Assembly: GCA_019787685.1 (NCBI GenBank)
Contig: JAHNUO010000008.1
Location: forward strand, 992,001 to 1,056,000
Direction: 5' to 3'
Origin: Chiua virens
Taxonomy: Eukaryota > Basidiomycota > Agaricomycetes > Boletales > Boletaceae
DNA: 64,000 bases
This document shows, in pieces, positions 1 through 12,675 of the stretch. Position numbers and translations under genes: made by a program. The stretch's first letter is position 1, and every line of letters begins with the position of its first letter. The notes under the pieces were generated by a model that saw only the letters and a program-made list of their open reading frames with translations, was not told the DNA's origin and did not search any database.

Positions 1-1633
1 ATATGTACCATAGGACGTAGTTGGAGACCTACAGGTTTGCGAGAGTACCTCCACCAACCACTGATCAAGAGGCGGTTTCTGTGCGTTGTCTCAGAGGGAG
101 CATTGAAACGAATAATCGATGAGCTTACCCATGAGCAGTCTGGATATACTCTGGGTTCTTTAGGGTACCCCAAGGCAACTGAGGGAAGGTGTTGCGGAAC
201 TCAGTAATCCCTTGAGTTTGCATTTTGAAGCGGCTCTTTTGAGACATGGATGTGTCCCAGCTGAAACATTAGATAATTGGAACCATGCATCCACACACGA
301 ATGAATGGAGAGCTTACATGAAGTATGCGGTAAGGAGCGTGGTGAACAGCAAAACGTAAGTTGGCGTAGAGAACTGGTACTTGGAGGGGTGATGTGACGC
401 CATGTAAACGACAGAGTACACATATGTCTTGAAGCAACGATTAGATCCTGAATTAGCATGTCGAGAAAACTAGGGCGTACGAATGGAACACCAGCGAGAT
501 TCCAGAAAATAACCATGAAGCCCCATTTCTCATGGTACATATCCCAAGTTTGGGGGATACATTCCTCTCCTTTTCCACTACAAATATATTTGTTTATCCA
601 GAAAAGCCGCCGACAACATCGACGTATACGCACCAAGCATTCAGATAGAGCCAAGTGGCCAAAATCATGAAGGCCATGTTCTATTCAAACCAATCAAACC
701 AGAAACATCACTCAGAGGGAGAACTCACAGGTGTGACATACCCATATTGCTCATACTGATGGCAACCACCAGAAACTGCCAAAAAGAAGACAATGACCCA
801 GGGAATGCGAACCTCGGCCCACATCTTCAGATCGATAGGACCAATACGTGGGTTCAAGCATGCGCCCATAAAGACGTCGTAGATAAAATTCCCGGACATG
901 CGAATTTGGTTGCCGGTCGCGACCGTCCAGAAATACACCCCAAATGATACCACGAAACCGTAGATGATAGCAACTGACATGATGTGTCCGTAGTTGTCGA
1001 TGATTTCCGTGAGGCGGAAAATATTGTAGTAGTGGAGGAGAGCAGCCGTGATCATCGTGATGTAGATGGACCAGAGAGCATTGCAATGGTACATCAACGT
1101 CTTGTAACCCAACGAAGGGACTGGAAGTCCTTCCTGTCGGTAGCCAGGTACAATCCAAGCAAGGAAGAGTTGATAGACAATGAGACCAGTATAAACTTTC
1201 CAAGCGTAGGCATTCGGACTGGCATCCTGAGTAAAGTCATCAACGCAGATCCATGACTGAAAATGTTAGATTACCTACATCACGAACATGACCCCACATG
1301 CGCTGAAGGAAGGGAACAATATCATCCAAGGAGGTAGGTGTTACAAGTTTTCCGTCATAGAACCAAAGACAGATCCAGAGGTAGTACATCAGGATTGGGA
1401 AGCCAATCATCATAGCTGTAACACCCCATGGGCCACCAAACTCGTATCTGAAGGAACACTGGTAAGCATGGAACGCGTCCTAGGTACGAGTACGCTCACG
1501 TTTGGTGCTGGTCCAGGATATAGTCGGTCTTGCGGCCTTCATCTGTGGTACTCGATGGGGCAACAGCAGAACTTTTTGGGTCTACGCTTCGCTGCCGCAA
1601 TCCATTGTTGGTACTACCGTACGACTGCGACAT
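1..1633 (-). CDS. ERG4: C-24(28) sterol reductase (ERG4-type), 3' end off window
   Basis: Membrane enzyme of the endoplasmic reticulum that reduces the C-24(28) double bond in the last step of ergosterol synthesis (known for the ERG4/ERG24 family). Seen: eight exons on the minus strand at 1633-1500, 1447-1279, 1226-729, 680-634, 577-481, 427-318, 260-129 and 78-33, all joining in phase. The product starts [11 protein letters not shown] and contains [17 protein letters not shown], several hydrophobic spans, [39 protein letters not shown] and [13 protein letters not shown]. These blocks match ERG4 rather than the C-14 reductase ERG24. The start has a CCACCATG context. The acceptor of intron 2 is placed at 1227, giving a normal 52-bp intron; the nearer AG would leave only 22 bp. 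The last 30-60 residues lie beyond position 1. It shares a 253-bp divergent promoter with the MPE1 gene. Confidence 0.93.
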
Positions 1634-1886
1634 GGTGGTTGCGTTCACAAAGTCGAACGACTCGTCTGTTCGCTTCGGATTTTTTCAAATTAAAAATGGC
1701 TTAGTCAGCCAACGGAGTCAGAGCCGCTGAGTTGAAAATATATTTCAAGCGCCTCTCATAATGTTGCATTGCCAGTGTTTGCCTTCCCGACGACGACGAC
1801 GACCTCTTCTTCGAACTCACCGTAGGACTTTTACTATACATTATTTTTCACTGCGTCGAAGCTTCTTGTTTCCTGTCTTGTGATCC
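1634..1886. promoter_or_regulatory. Divergent promoter between ERG4 and MPE1
   Basis: A 253-bp spacer separates the two start codons. It contains a short GAC repeat near 1790-1803 and a T/A-rich stretch at about 1830-1850. No clear TATA box or sterol-response element is recognised. Shared regulation is an inference from the layout only. Confidence 0.5.
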
Positions 1887-3954
1887 ATGGCCTCTTCTGT
1901 GTTCTACAAATTTAAGTCTCAAAGAGACGAATCTCGGGTGACTTTTGATGGCACTGCGATCTCTGTGTTTGACTTGAAGAAAGAAATCATCCTTGCTAAT
2001 AGCCTCGGTAAGGCCAATGACTTTGATCTCTATGTCTACGACGTGTCCACCAATCAAGGTACGTCTTTCCTTGTGTTTTTGCACAAATATTGATGCTCAG
2101 TGTTCACTCCAGAATATAGGGATGACTCTCAACTCATCCCAAGATCATCTTCCGTTGTCGTGAAGCGTATGCCCTCTCTGCGTCCGGGAAAGGGCAAGGC
2201 AGCCATGTACATTGCTGGCACCAATGGAAGTGCGTCCGTTCCCATTTCTGAGCCTGTTCAGAGATCAGGCGGAGGCGGGTCATGGCACAAGGGTGCCATG
2301 TCAAAACGCTTCGACGTGAAAGAAGAACCCACGTTATCCAAAACTTCGGCTCTTGTACGTAGTTGTTCCGCAATGAACGCACCGCTCGCCAACCGGCGAG
2401 TCTTACATTCCCTCCAGTCAAACACTACAGTTATCATTCCAAAGAACTCGGTCACGAAGGAAGACGAGGCTGCCGCAATGGCAGCCATGTTTCAGGCCCA
2501 GACGGCTAACTGGGAGGAAACCCAGGAAAAGATGTCTCAGTTGGTGTCTCGTTTACGCCGTCCCTCTGCTTTGTGTAGTAGAATGAAGTCTCATAACATG
2601 ATTTCTGTTTTTTCCCTCAAACAAAACAGTGCCGTTCGAATATATAATAATCCTCGAGGAACATCATTTGGCCGCGGTGGCAAACCATTTAGTTCCCATC
2701 AGTCTCATACTCCTGACCGTCCTTTACCACCATCGTATGTTTGTTATCGTTGTGGTCAGAAAGGTGAGTCGCTTTGACTTCATCGTATCAATATTCCCTC
2801 ATATTTTTCTAGGGCATTGGATCCAAGATTGTCCAACTAATAGTGATCGCGAGTTCGACAATAAGCCTCGCATCAAGCGGACAACGGGGATCCCACGCAG
2901 TTTTCTCAAGGCAGTGGAGAATCCTAACAAGGGTGAAATCGCCCAAGGTGTGATGGTCACCCCAGAGGGTGGATATGTCGTCGCACAGCCGGACTCGTAA
3001 GTCGTTGTTTCTGCTTGATAGGAGGTATCACTCATTCCAGCAGAGCATCGTGGCAAAAGCAGGTATCTCGGTCGAAAGGCCTCTCCGCAGCAGACGTTCG
3101 AGAACGACCTCCGACAGACCCTACCCTCGCGTGCCCGATAGACAACAGACTTTTTCGCGATGCCGTGAAAACGCCATGTTGTGAAACCACATACTGCGAG
3201 GAGTGTATCCAGACTCATCTTCTTGAGCGAGACTTTGTTTGCCCAAAATGCGGCAAGAAGATCCCGTCTCTTGACAAGTTGGTTGTGGATAAACCTATGC
3301 GAACAAAAGTGGCGGATCACATTGATAAGGTGATTGAGCAAAGCAGAAAGGAGGGCGAAGAGGAAGGTGCGGTCACTGTTGAACAGGTATAGTACTCTCA
3401 CCGCCGTTCGCGACTATCACATTAATACCCTTTCACAGGCACCTCAAGGTGACGGTTCTGCTGTAGATGACTTCTATTCAGATCAGCAGGGGGCCATGGA
3501 CGTGCCCCAGATGATAGTCGACAGCATTCCTCAACTTCAAGCTCAAATCAACCAATTATCTATAGTGATGCAAAACACCTCATTACCCAACCATGTACGA
3601 CATACCTCGGAGATGAAATATCACCAGCTTCAGATGCAACTCCAGCAAGCACAAACTCTCGCGGCGACACTTGCGGTCGCAAGTACATTGCAGCAACAAC
3701 AGCAGCATCATCAACAGCAACAACAACACATGCAGGGTACCGCTGGCATAGTGGGCTATAGCATGCCTGGGTATCAGCAACCAGACACACAGTGGCCAAC
3801 CTCGTTTACGAATCAACAACCTGCTGGACAGGATTCAGCGTATCAGCGGTTACCGCTCAATAATAGACGAAGAAATTTGAAACGCGAGCGTCCATCGGAT
3901 TTTTTGGAGGTCGGTGGGGACAACGAAAGCAAGGTTCCTCGATATTGGGAATGA
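1887..3954 (+). CDS. MPE1: Mpe1/RBBP6-family pre-mRNA 3'-end processing factor
   Basis: Subunit of the cleavage and polyadenylation factor in the nucleus (known role of Mpe1/RBBP6). Seen: exon 1 (1887-2058) encodes an N-terminal DWNN ubiquitin-like domain starting MASSVFYKFKSQRDESRVTF. Exon 2 resumes at 2113, and a 63-bp in-frame intron lies at 2355-2417. A CCHC zinc knuckle (CYRCGQKGHWIQDCP) is split by intron 2764-2812. A RING/U-box-like domain with CPIDNRLF, CCETTYCEEC and CPKCGKK follows intron 2997-3040. Intron 3387-3438 precedes a Gln/His-rich tail with QQQQQHHQQQQQH. The order DWNN, knuckle, RING is diagnostic of the family. A possible further intron around 2536-2630 keeps the frame either way and is unresolved. 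The first pair of RING ligands looks atypical. Confidence 0.93.
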
Positions 3955-4179
3955 GTAGTTCGTTCGCGGGTGGTGTTTCTCTATCTTTACCTAGGTTTGT
4001 TATGCATCATCGAATAAGCACGATTTTTCGAGAAGTACACGCTTACAGTGTGGTTTGTAATGCTGAGTAAAAGTGGCGTGACTTACAGTAACGCGCCGTG
4101 ACATGGCGCGACTGTGACTCCGAGTCGGTTAAAACGCACGCGGGACGCGTCTGACAGTCACTTCACATTATACTCGATC

Positions 4180-7100
4180 ATGACCAAGGGAGCATCGCTC
4201 GCCAAAGGACAAAAGTCACTCACTTCGTTCTTTGGTGGAGGTGACAAGAAGACAGAAAAATCAGCTGCGAAGAAAGGGAGCAAGTCGACGAAGAAAATTG
4301 GCGACGAATCCAGCGCAGAGGAGGTTGATGCTGACGCAGAACTCGATGACGATGACAGCCCAGGACAGTATTCCAAGACAGACGGCAAGATAGAATCTTC
4401 TAGTCTTCCACCTCTCCATCACATACCCAGCATGTTTTCCGACATCGTCTCCCACATTCCCGAAATCAAGGGTGTCGCAGAACGCATCAGAGGGAGAAAA
4501 CTTCGTGTCGCCACTATGTGTTCTGGCACCGAGTCGCCTCTTCTCGCTCTAGAATTGATCTGCCAATCCATCCAGGAACAATATGGTGTCCCGTTGGAGT
4601 TCGAACACGTATTTTCGTGCGAGATAGAGCCGTTCAAGCAGGCGTACATAGAGCGCAATTTCAAACCATCCCTATTGTTCCGTGACGTGTGCGAGCTCGG
4701 GGATGCTGAAGCGTACGTATTCTTGTCAATAATTTGGCAGTATCCTGACATCATTCTGTAGGACGACTGCCTACGGTGCGTTGGCCACTGTCCCTGGTGA
4801 TGTAGACTTGCTCGTCGCGGGCACGTCTTGCGTCGACTATTCTCCTCTCAATAACGAGAAAAAGGGGATCGATGAAGGTGGAGAGTCAGGACGAACGTTC
4901 CACGGTATGATGTCTTGGGTCACCAACCATCGACCTCCGCTAGTCATTTTGGAGAATGTCTGCTCTGCACCATGGCCGGATGTCAAGAAATATTTCGAGC
5001 GCCAGAATTATAGTGCCGAGTTTGTGCGACTGGACACGAAACAATTTTATATCCCCCACACCCGTACTCGCGTTTATCTGCTCGCGGTCGACAAGCGTAT
5101 GCCCCGGTTGCTTGCTGACTGGAAGAATTGGATATCAAACAAACTAAAGCGCCCCGCTTCATCGACACTGGATGTCTTCCTTCTTCCGTCTGATGACATG
5201 CGCATTCACCAAGCCAGAGAGAAGCTAGTCCGTGATAGTGGAGGCGTGTCAGAGTCGCGCTCTGGAAGATTTGACTGGACAAGATGCGAGTCGCGACATG
5301 CACGCGCTAGACTCGAAGAATTATTAGGTCCAAAGCGTCCGCTGACTAACTGGGAGGAAGGTGAGCTTCCTGTGTTAGTTGGCATTTATCTCCTTAACCC
5401 CTCGAATGTAAGGTGGCACTTGTCGTATGCCTGACTTCGCTTGGCAAGACTGGGGAGTACGGCAGGTCGAACGCGTGTGGGATCTGATGGATATTAGTCT
5501 CCTTCGTTCTGCGAAAATTGGGGTCGATCCATCCTACAAAACGTGAGTATTTGGTCCTAAAAATCATGGTCGCGTTGTCTGTTGACACCATGATCTCAGA
5601 CTTGTCTGGAATCTTTCGCAAAACGTCGACCGCTCTACTGGCTCGAGCAAGACGGGTATATGTCCATGTCTTACCCCATCCATGATCCCATACATCACCA
5701 ATCGTGGTGGACCCATGGTGGGAGCCGAAGCATTAGCCATGCAGGGTCTTCCAGTGGACAAGCTACTTCTTACGCGAGAAACCGAGGACCATCTCGCCGA
5801 TCTAGCTGGTAACGCCATGTCTTCAACGGTCGTGGGGTCTTGTATACTTGCTGCATTGGTAGTTGGGAAGGACCTCCTGAAGGCAGGAGACGATAAAGAG
5901 ACTTACGAGATGAAGAAGTTGGAAGTCGAATCTCAAGTAGGAGATGGAGATGCTATGGAGGTCGATTCCGCACCGAAAATCTCCGTGGAAGATCATATCT
6001 CTGGTCTTGACCGGTTGGCCGAACAATCACTAGATCTTTCCAGCATGAAGACGGATTCGATGAAGGACGTTTTGGATCGGGCAGCCCGAAGCGTTCGGCT
6101 TTGCCTTTGCGAGGGCAGAAAAGATATGACGACAAGGGTGTTACTCCGTTGTCAGGATTGTGGTTCATCTTCCTGCGAGAAATGTGCTGGGCGTCCCGAA
6201 CACAACTTCACCCCTCTCGATGTGCAGGCAATTGCACGCATTCCTCCTGGGATTTTCGCCAGACAGCTCAAATCCGTCCTCCCTATGTCTTTGTCGATCA
6301 CCAATGCTACCACAGAGCTCCTTGACGGTATGAGGTCCGCTTCCAACGTAACTATTCCCGACAAACGTTGGGTTAGTTGGCGTTCCGCTGTTGTCCGTGC
6401 CACTAGTTCGGAATTACGTTTCGTCGAGCTCAAAAGACAAGAAGTCTGGTCCGCAATTTACCAGTCCACATCCGCTTCTTTTGAGTTATATCTCGACCCC
6501 AGGCAGACGGAGTGGCGACTGTATGCCATTTCTTTAGAGAGCGAACCGGCGAATGCAGAGATCCGTCGTCTTTTACAGTTTCCTGTTGCTAGATTCAAGT
6601 GTCAGGGTGGCTTGTTGCAAGGTCACTGGGAGTTCGCTTTGCCTTGCAGTAGCGAGATCACTCTTACTATAACTGGCAGCGAGACACTTGTGCCTTCCTG
6701 GGGTTCCCGGCTTGGCTTACTGGGTGAAGAGTTCAGGGAGGCTTGTGTGCATTCACATGTAAAGCTCGCTGTGCCGGAGGACAAGGTGGCCTTACTCGAT
6801 CGTGACATCTCAGGGACATATGCGCTCCTGGATAAGTGCGGTACAGCCTGTGGCGCTCTTCACAAGCGCGAATCCACTGCCGGGGACGTCGAACTACCGC
6901 CCTTGTTCATGATGCTTGACCCCACGCGCTGCGGGGACCCAAAAGACGATGCATTCGTCTTCACGACATCGATTCGAAGATACGACTATGGCGAGTCTCG
7001 ACCGATCATCTGCAAACTTGCTGGTTCATGGAGACAGTCAGACGTTCAGGGAGACCAATCCGTCACATGTCATATACCAGTGTTGTGGGTTTCTTCGGAC

Positions 7101-10100
7101 AATGTGTTACTCCAGGTAAGTGGCATCATCTTTTTTTTTTTGCCCCAGAGATTAAACGTTTCGTAGTCGTCGCTGGTTACCGGCGCACACTTCGCCGTTC
7201 CTCAAGGTTCACTGGAAGTACCTGCTGATACAGACGCCTGCGCCAGAGCTGTTGCTTTGTTGTCTTGCTCAGTACCTCTTCTCGATGATGCTGGTCCTGA
7301 GTGGCCGCGTCAGGAGTGGAGGGAAGTCGACAAGCTTAATGAGCGTGCGACGTTCAGATCATTGGCTTGGCTGCTTGAACGCATCCGGCATGTCGACGAC
7401 AATTTGCAAGCGTGGCAGGCGGTCGAAATGCCCGATGATCTGCATCAATGCCAGCGCTGTGCTCCGACGCCCCCTACCATTAAGTGGACCAAGAATGGGA
7501 AGAAAATTGTTGCTATTGAAGACTCCAAAGAAGCCGGACAATACGAGCGCGATTTGAAGCATCGTCCCAATCCATTCGTCACTCAACTCCGTCTGGACCA
7601 GAACTGTATTGGCGTGATCAAAGTAGGCCTCAACATCGCTTCATTGTTCCATCGCGCCCTGTCTCGCCTTCCCTCGGAGAATCGTTCAGAACGCCCCTCG
7701 CTATCATGGCGTCTGGATACCGACTTTACTCCCGCGGTCAAGATCCAACTCCCTCCATTTACGCTCAAAAGTAACAGAAGTGATTCAGAACACAGCCAGC
7801 CACCCAATTTCAAGCTTGACCTGCGTAAGGAACAGTTGCGTTCCCTGACTTGGATGCTTCAGAGGGAGGCCATCGACGCAGCTCCGTTTGTCGAAGAAGA
7901 GATTTCAGAGGCGATTCTGGAGCTCTTGGGCTGGCGTGCGGAAGGTCGTGCCCAGAGATCTGTCAAATTCAGAGGTGGTGTCCTCGCCGACCAAGTTGGA
8001 TACGGCAAGACGGCTATAACCCTTGGTCTTATCGACTGCTCCTATCAACAAGTGAAAAACGAGTTCAAGGACAGAACCGCCACCTTCGGTAAAATTCCTG
8101 TCAGAGCTACCCTGATCATTGTTCCACCGCACCTCACTCGGCAATGGAAGTCGGAGTGTGAGAAGTTCGCGCCGGCTCGCTTCAAGAATGTGGTGGTAAT
8201 CTCTACTGCCACTAACATCAATTCATTGACCATCGAGGCCGTCCAAAAGGCCGATGTTGTGATCGTCGCATCAAATCTGTTCCAGAGTACGGTGTACCTA
8301 GAAAACCTCGAGACCTTCGCAGCTGCCGGTACCCTCCCTTCTCAGGACGGCAGATATTTCAACGCCCGGCATGAGACAAGTCTGGAAGGCTTGATGAAGC
8401 AGGTGAAACGTCTAATAGACGAAGGCCCCAACAATGTCATGAAAGCGATTCGGGAGGCACGCAGGCAGGGTAAGTTTTTTTCTTGACCTACCTAGCTGCA
8501 GCGGTTGACAACTATTGTAGAGGAGGAGTTAGAGGCCCAGTTTTTCGTGGCGTCGAAACGTCTCAAGGGGAAAGCTTACGCTGTTGCTGTTGAGAAGGAC
8601 CAAGAAAAGAACCTGAAGCCTATCAGCGTCAAGGAACATTTTCCCGCTAAACCGACACGCGGTGGCAAGATGCCTGAAGTGGTCATCACTGCTTCGGCGT
8701 CGAAGAAGCGGAAGGTTGAGGAAACGGACGACACCTCAGACGACGAGGATGAAGCGCCCCGTGCGTCAAGGCTGAGACGAAGAAACACCAAGAAACCTAT
8801 TGTCATGGATCCCGACGACGACGCGTCCGGCGATGATGGTAGTGATTATGAGAACACTGGTGCAGCTGATGAACCCGACGAAGCGCATCTACCCAGCGAG
8901 GATGAAGATGATCTACCTCCCCTTACAAGGTCAAAGACTTCACGTCCTAAACCTACACCTCCACCCTCGTCGTCGGAAGAGAACTCGGTGATCGAGATAT
9001 CTGACGATGACGAAGAAGAGGAGGAGAAACCTCGGAAACGCAAGGCCACCTCCAAGACGATGACCAGTAAGAAGGGCAAGGCCAAAGCCGCTACAAGTTC
9101 GTCCAAATCCAATGACGACAGCATGGATGTTGACGAACCACCCTCTTCGCCCTCTTCCGAAAAATCAACTGGGAAGAAGAGAAAAGCGACGAGCACCAAG
9201 GATGCACCCGCCAAGAAGCAGAAACGTCGAGAGGACACCGACCCGTGGCGTCTTGAAACCGTTTCTGTCGGAAGGGATTGGACGCAGATGAAATCACCAC
9301 CTCTAGAGATCTTCCACTTTGCTCGCATTGTCGTGGACGAGTACACTTATCTGAGAGGAAAGGTCCATTTTATGGTCACGAAGCTCAATGCCGATCGTCG
9401 TTGGGTATTGTCTGGAACACCACCCATCCACGACTTCGGTGCTGTCAAGACAATTGCAGCCCACCTCAACCTCCACTTGGGTATTGACGATGACGGGGAG
9501 GGTCAATCGGCGATGATCAAGAAACGCATCAAGGAGCAGACGAGTGCGTTTTATACCTCCACAATTTCGTGGACTAACGGAAGTCTTCAGAGGTGGAGGC
9601 GTTCCATTCCTTCCGCGAAGTTCATACGCGAGAATGGCACGCCCATCGGCACAACATTGGACAAATGTTCTTGGATATGTTTGTTCGTCAGGTTCGTTTC
9701 ACATTTCCTATTGCAAGTGCATAACTTACTGAGGCCGATGATAGAATATCGCCGAGATCGATGAGATCCCCTGTTCGTTCGAAGTACAAAAAGTGGTACT
9801 CCCCGCTGCAGAACGTGCTATTTACTTGGAATTGGAACACCATTTGCGTGCACTAGATATGACCATAAGGCGAACGAAGAAGACGGAGAGCGACCGAGAA
9901 AAGCGTTTGAACAACGCGCTTGGTGATAGCAAGTACGCCTTACTAATTAAACTCATCGAAGCCATCACATTAACTATTGTTAGGACCGCCGAGGAAGCAC
10001 TCCTGAAACGTTGTTCCCATTTCGACTTGGATACTTCAGAGGACAACTCAAAGGAGAATGCCATGAAGGCTTGCGAGATCATCGTCAAGGATCGTACCAA

Positions 10101-11240
10101 GCAATTGGACGATTGTAAAGGCGAGCTCATCGAGGAACTCAAAAAGGGCGTTAAACGCGAAAAGGCTATCGGCAAGCTCAACGAGGAGTCGATATTCCAG
10201 GAATACGCCCGCGTTACGCGCCTGGAAGGTGTCGGGGATCACGAAGCAACAGAGATGGTGAAAGAGCTGCTTGATCAAGCCGAAGTCCCCGTCTTGTCCG
10301 CAAATTTCTGGAAGAACAAGGGCAAAGGAAAGGACGAGAACCTGTCAAATAAAACTAGGGATCTCGTTTGGGAACATCGCGAGCATACGCACAACATCCG
10401 CAAGCTGACCAAGGAGTTTGTCGGACGAGTACGCTCCCTTCGATACTTCACCGTGGTCCGAGACCTTCAGAAGCAGCGAGAAACGCCTCCAAAGATCTCA
10501 TGTCCTGGATGCGGCAGAAACGAAGTTCCGATGAACGAAGTCGCGGTTCTCTCTTCTTGTGGACACACAGGCTGTATGACATGTGTCAAACAGTACGCGG
10601 ACCGTGAGGAATGTGTTTATGCGGCTTCCGGACAATGCATGGCTGCGGCAAGAGTCCTCAACATCGTCAAAGGAGAGACACTTGGTGTCGATGACGAAGC
10701 TCGCGATGGGAAAGGCAAGCATTATGGAAGGAAATTGGAAATGGTCATCGACCTGATGAAGTGCGTTACATCTCTGCGCGTTGCGATCGATACTAACTCG
10801 CAATTTGGGGTTACAGAAACACTGTCCCCAAGGAAGAGCGTATTCTTATCTTTGTCCAGTTCCCAGATCTCATGGCCAAAGTTGCCAACGCGCTCAAAGC
10901 ACACAAGATCAAGTTCCTTGAAATCCGTGGTTCGGCCTCACAAAAGAGTAAAAATCTGGAGAAATACCAGAACAATGCCGGTGAGGAACGGGTGCTTCTC
11001 CTGAATGTTATGGACGAAAGTGCCAGTGGCGCCAACCTCACTTCGGCCAACCACGCCATATTCCTCTCGCCCCTGCTCGCGCCCAGCCAAGAAATTTATG
11101 ACGCATGTTCAATACAAGCAGTTGGTCGTTTGAGGCGATACGGACAAGAGAAAGATGTCAAGATTTGGGACTTCCTTACGCTAGACACGATCGACGTGGA
11201 GATCTATGAACAGAGAACGAAGAAAGTGTTATTGAACTAG
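4180..11240 (+). CDS. DNMT5: DNMT5-type ATP-dependent cytosine-5 DNA methyltransferase
   Basis: Predicted nuclear enzyme that maintains CpG methylation using SNF2-type ATP hydrolysis (role known for fungal DNMT5). Ten exons: 4180-4712, 4762-5360, 5413-5542, 5600-7115, 7167-8469, 8521-9543, 9591-9691, 9745-9932, 9984-10760, 10817-11240. They sum to 2197 codons exactly in frame. The open frame reaches 4114 but has no ATG before 4180. Domains: PIP box QKSLTSFF (residues 11-18); methyltransferase motif I MCSGTESP (about 113), motif IV GTSC with candidate nucleophile Cys201, LENV (241-244), HTRTR (277-281), motif X AGNAMSST (about 490). Next come a Cys-rich cluster (588-625), SNF2 Walker A DQVGYGKT (about 1206), an acidic/basic linker (about 1420-1600) with KKRKV, Walker B DEYT (1633-1636), a RING-like cluster starting CPGC (1971) and helicase motif VI QAVGRLRRYGQ (about 2156). 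No chromodomain is seen. Confidence 0.93.
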
Positions 11241-11507
11241 GATTTCTGTGTCGTTGAGCTGCTTTTTGTCTACTCGCTGATATACCTTGTATACATCACT
11301 ACGGGTTTTGGATATTCAACAGATCATGGTATCGATAGCTTCCAGTTTACTGTTTGGTGCCATGCCGACGTCATGAAAGAGATGGTCTCCAACACTGGAG
11401 ATGGAAGTACTGTTTACCTGATTCTGATCGCACAGGGTAAACTATTAAACTAGAGTGAATACTTGCATGAATTACAACAAGATTTTTAATGGCATGTTAC
11501 AGCGAGG

Positions 11508-11971
11508 CTACTTGCTAGACATGACGTATCCCGTCGTGTCAAGGATGGCCTTGCCACATATTGAACAGAGACCCTTTTTATAAGCACAACCTAACGGACT
11601 CGATCACGCATGTCCTTGGCCAATAAGGAAAAGGCGAGCGTACCATGGCAATATTTGGCTTTGTTCTGTGTGACAGGTTGCTTACAATCCTTGCATTTCC
11701 CTTGATAAGGCTGAGGACGGATTATTATGGATAAGCGAGAACGAATGGGAGGGGGAAAACGCACCTGAAACCTATTCTTTGACCTTCCCGGGCGTGTCAA
11801 AAGCTTGTTCTCTCCGATTTTCCTCGAGCCCTCCTTGATACTAGAGGACGTGGAGATGAACGGGTCCGGTGCGGCAACTTTCGAAAGTTTCTGTCCCGCC
11901 AAAATGAGCTACCAAACAATGGGTCTGGTTCCCATAACGCAACTCACCGATTCGCACTTTCTGCAGACCAT
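11508..11971 (-). CDS. CRIPT: CRIPT-like cysteine-rich protein
   Basis: Small zinc-binding protein, 99 residues, close to the usual length of about 100 in the CRIPT family. In animals it binds PDZ domains, and the family is linked to the minor spliceosome (known); its role in fungi is less clear. Seen: four exons at 11971-11948, 11890-11765, 11710-11644 and 11590-11508. The product starts MVCRKCES and continues with GSRKIGENKLLT, GKCKDCKQPVTQ, KYCHGCAYKKGLCSICGK and a C-terminal DTTGYVMSSK. The paired CxxC motifs and the NKLLT block are the family signature. Without splicing, the last Cys-rich exon would be missed. It is convergent with DNMT5, with 267 bp between the stops. Confidence 0.93.
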
Positions 11972-12675
11972 CACTGTGGTTGTTTCAGGGGTGAGAAGAC
12001 AAATGGCAGTGACATGGATATCGGGATGAGTAGACTCCCTAGTACCGCCTTACTAAGCAACCTTGCTGTCAAAGGAGCTGTGCCAGGAATACTATGACGA
12101 TAACTTGACGACATTATTGAGCAGGGTATTCACCCAACAGATCCGACAATCTGACGTGGTCGTAACCATACACCCGCAGCGAAGGTTCTAAACTCTGAAC
12201 TAACGGTAATGAGTCCCGCAGTTCCTGCCAACGCCAGAGTTTCTTTCCCAATATAGCCAGCCTTATTGTCGCAGCAACTTCTGAAGTGAGTAATTCCGAT
12301 GGCCAAGAGAATACTCCTCTAACCATCTATTCACAGAAGATACGTTGACATGGCGAACCACAAAAAGATGTTCTCGGTCCCGTTTCTTATGTCAGTATTG
12401 TCTTTACGCTCCTGGTAACTCTGTCCCAAGGACCTGGTTTCACTTCATCCGAGCCAACTTTGGCGCAACGTATGCGTGTCGCGTACATGAAAATTCTCGT
12501 CAAGTTGAGGTATTCTCAACAGTTCTCCGCTTAATCGTTATCGACGGCGAAGTGAGGCGGGCCCGACGCTTTTGTCTTTGCCTTCAATGGCGTCAACAAC
12601 CCTGGCGTGCCCGACATATAAATTAGTGCACCGGGTGGCAATGCTACCTCAACACTCAGTGTCGGCGTGCTGGTC
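11972..12675. promoter_or_regulatory. CRIPT / F-box intergenic region with TATA-like site
   Basis: A 704-bp divergent spacer in which I see no convincing gene. A TATAAA hexamer at 12617-12622 lies 54 bp upstream of the F-box gene ATG at 12676, a plausible core promoter position. Short ORFs at 12114-12326 (minus) and 12345-12626 (plus) show no recognisable protein. Confidence 0.45.

Noticed and set aside
160..654. Single long minus-strand ORF at 160-654
   Set aside because: It reads through ERG4 introns; only its middle part is coding, in exons 5-7.
1257..1278. Apparent 22-bp micro-intron in ERG4
   Set aside because: A strong donor and a CTAAC-AG acceptor are only 22 bp apart, but using the next AG at 1227 gives a normal 52-bp intron and the expected [11 protein letters not shown] sequence.
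4114..4179. N-terminal extension of DNMT5 from 4114
   Set aside because: The open frame there starts with GTG and contains no ATG; the first ATG is at 4180, directly before the PIP box.
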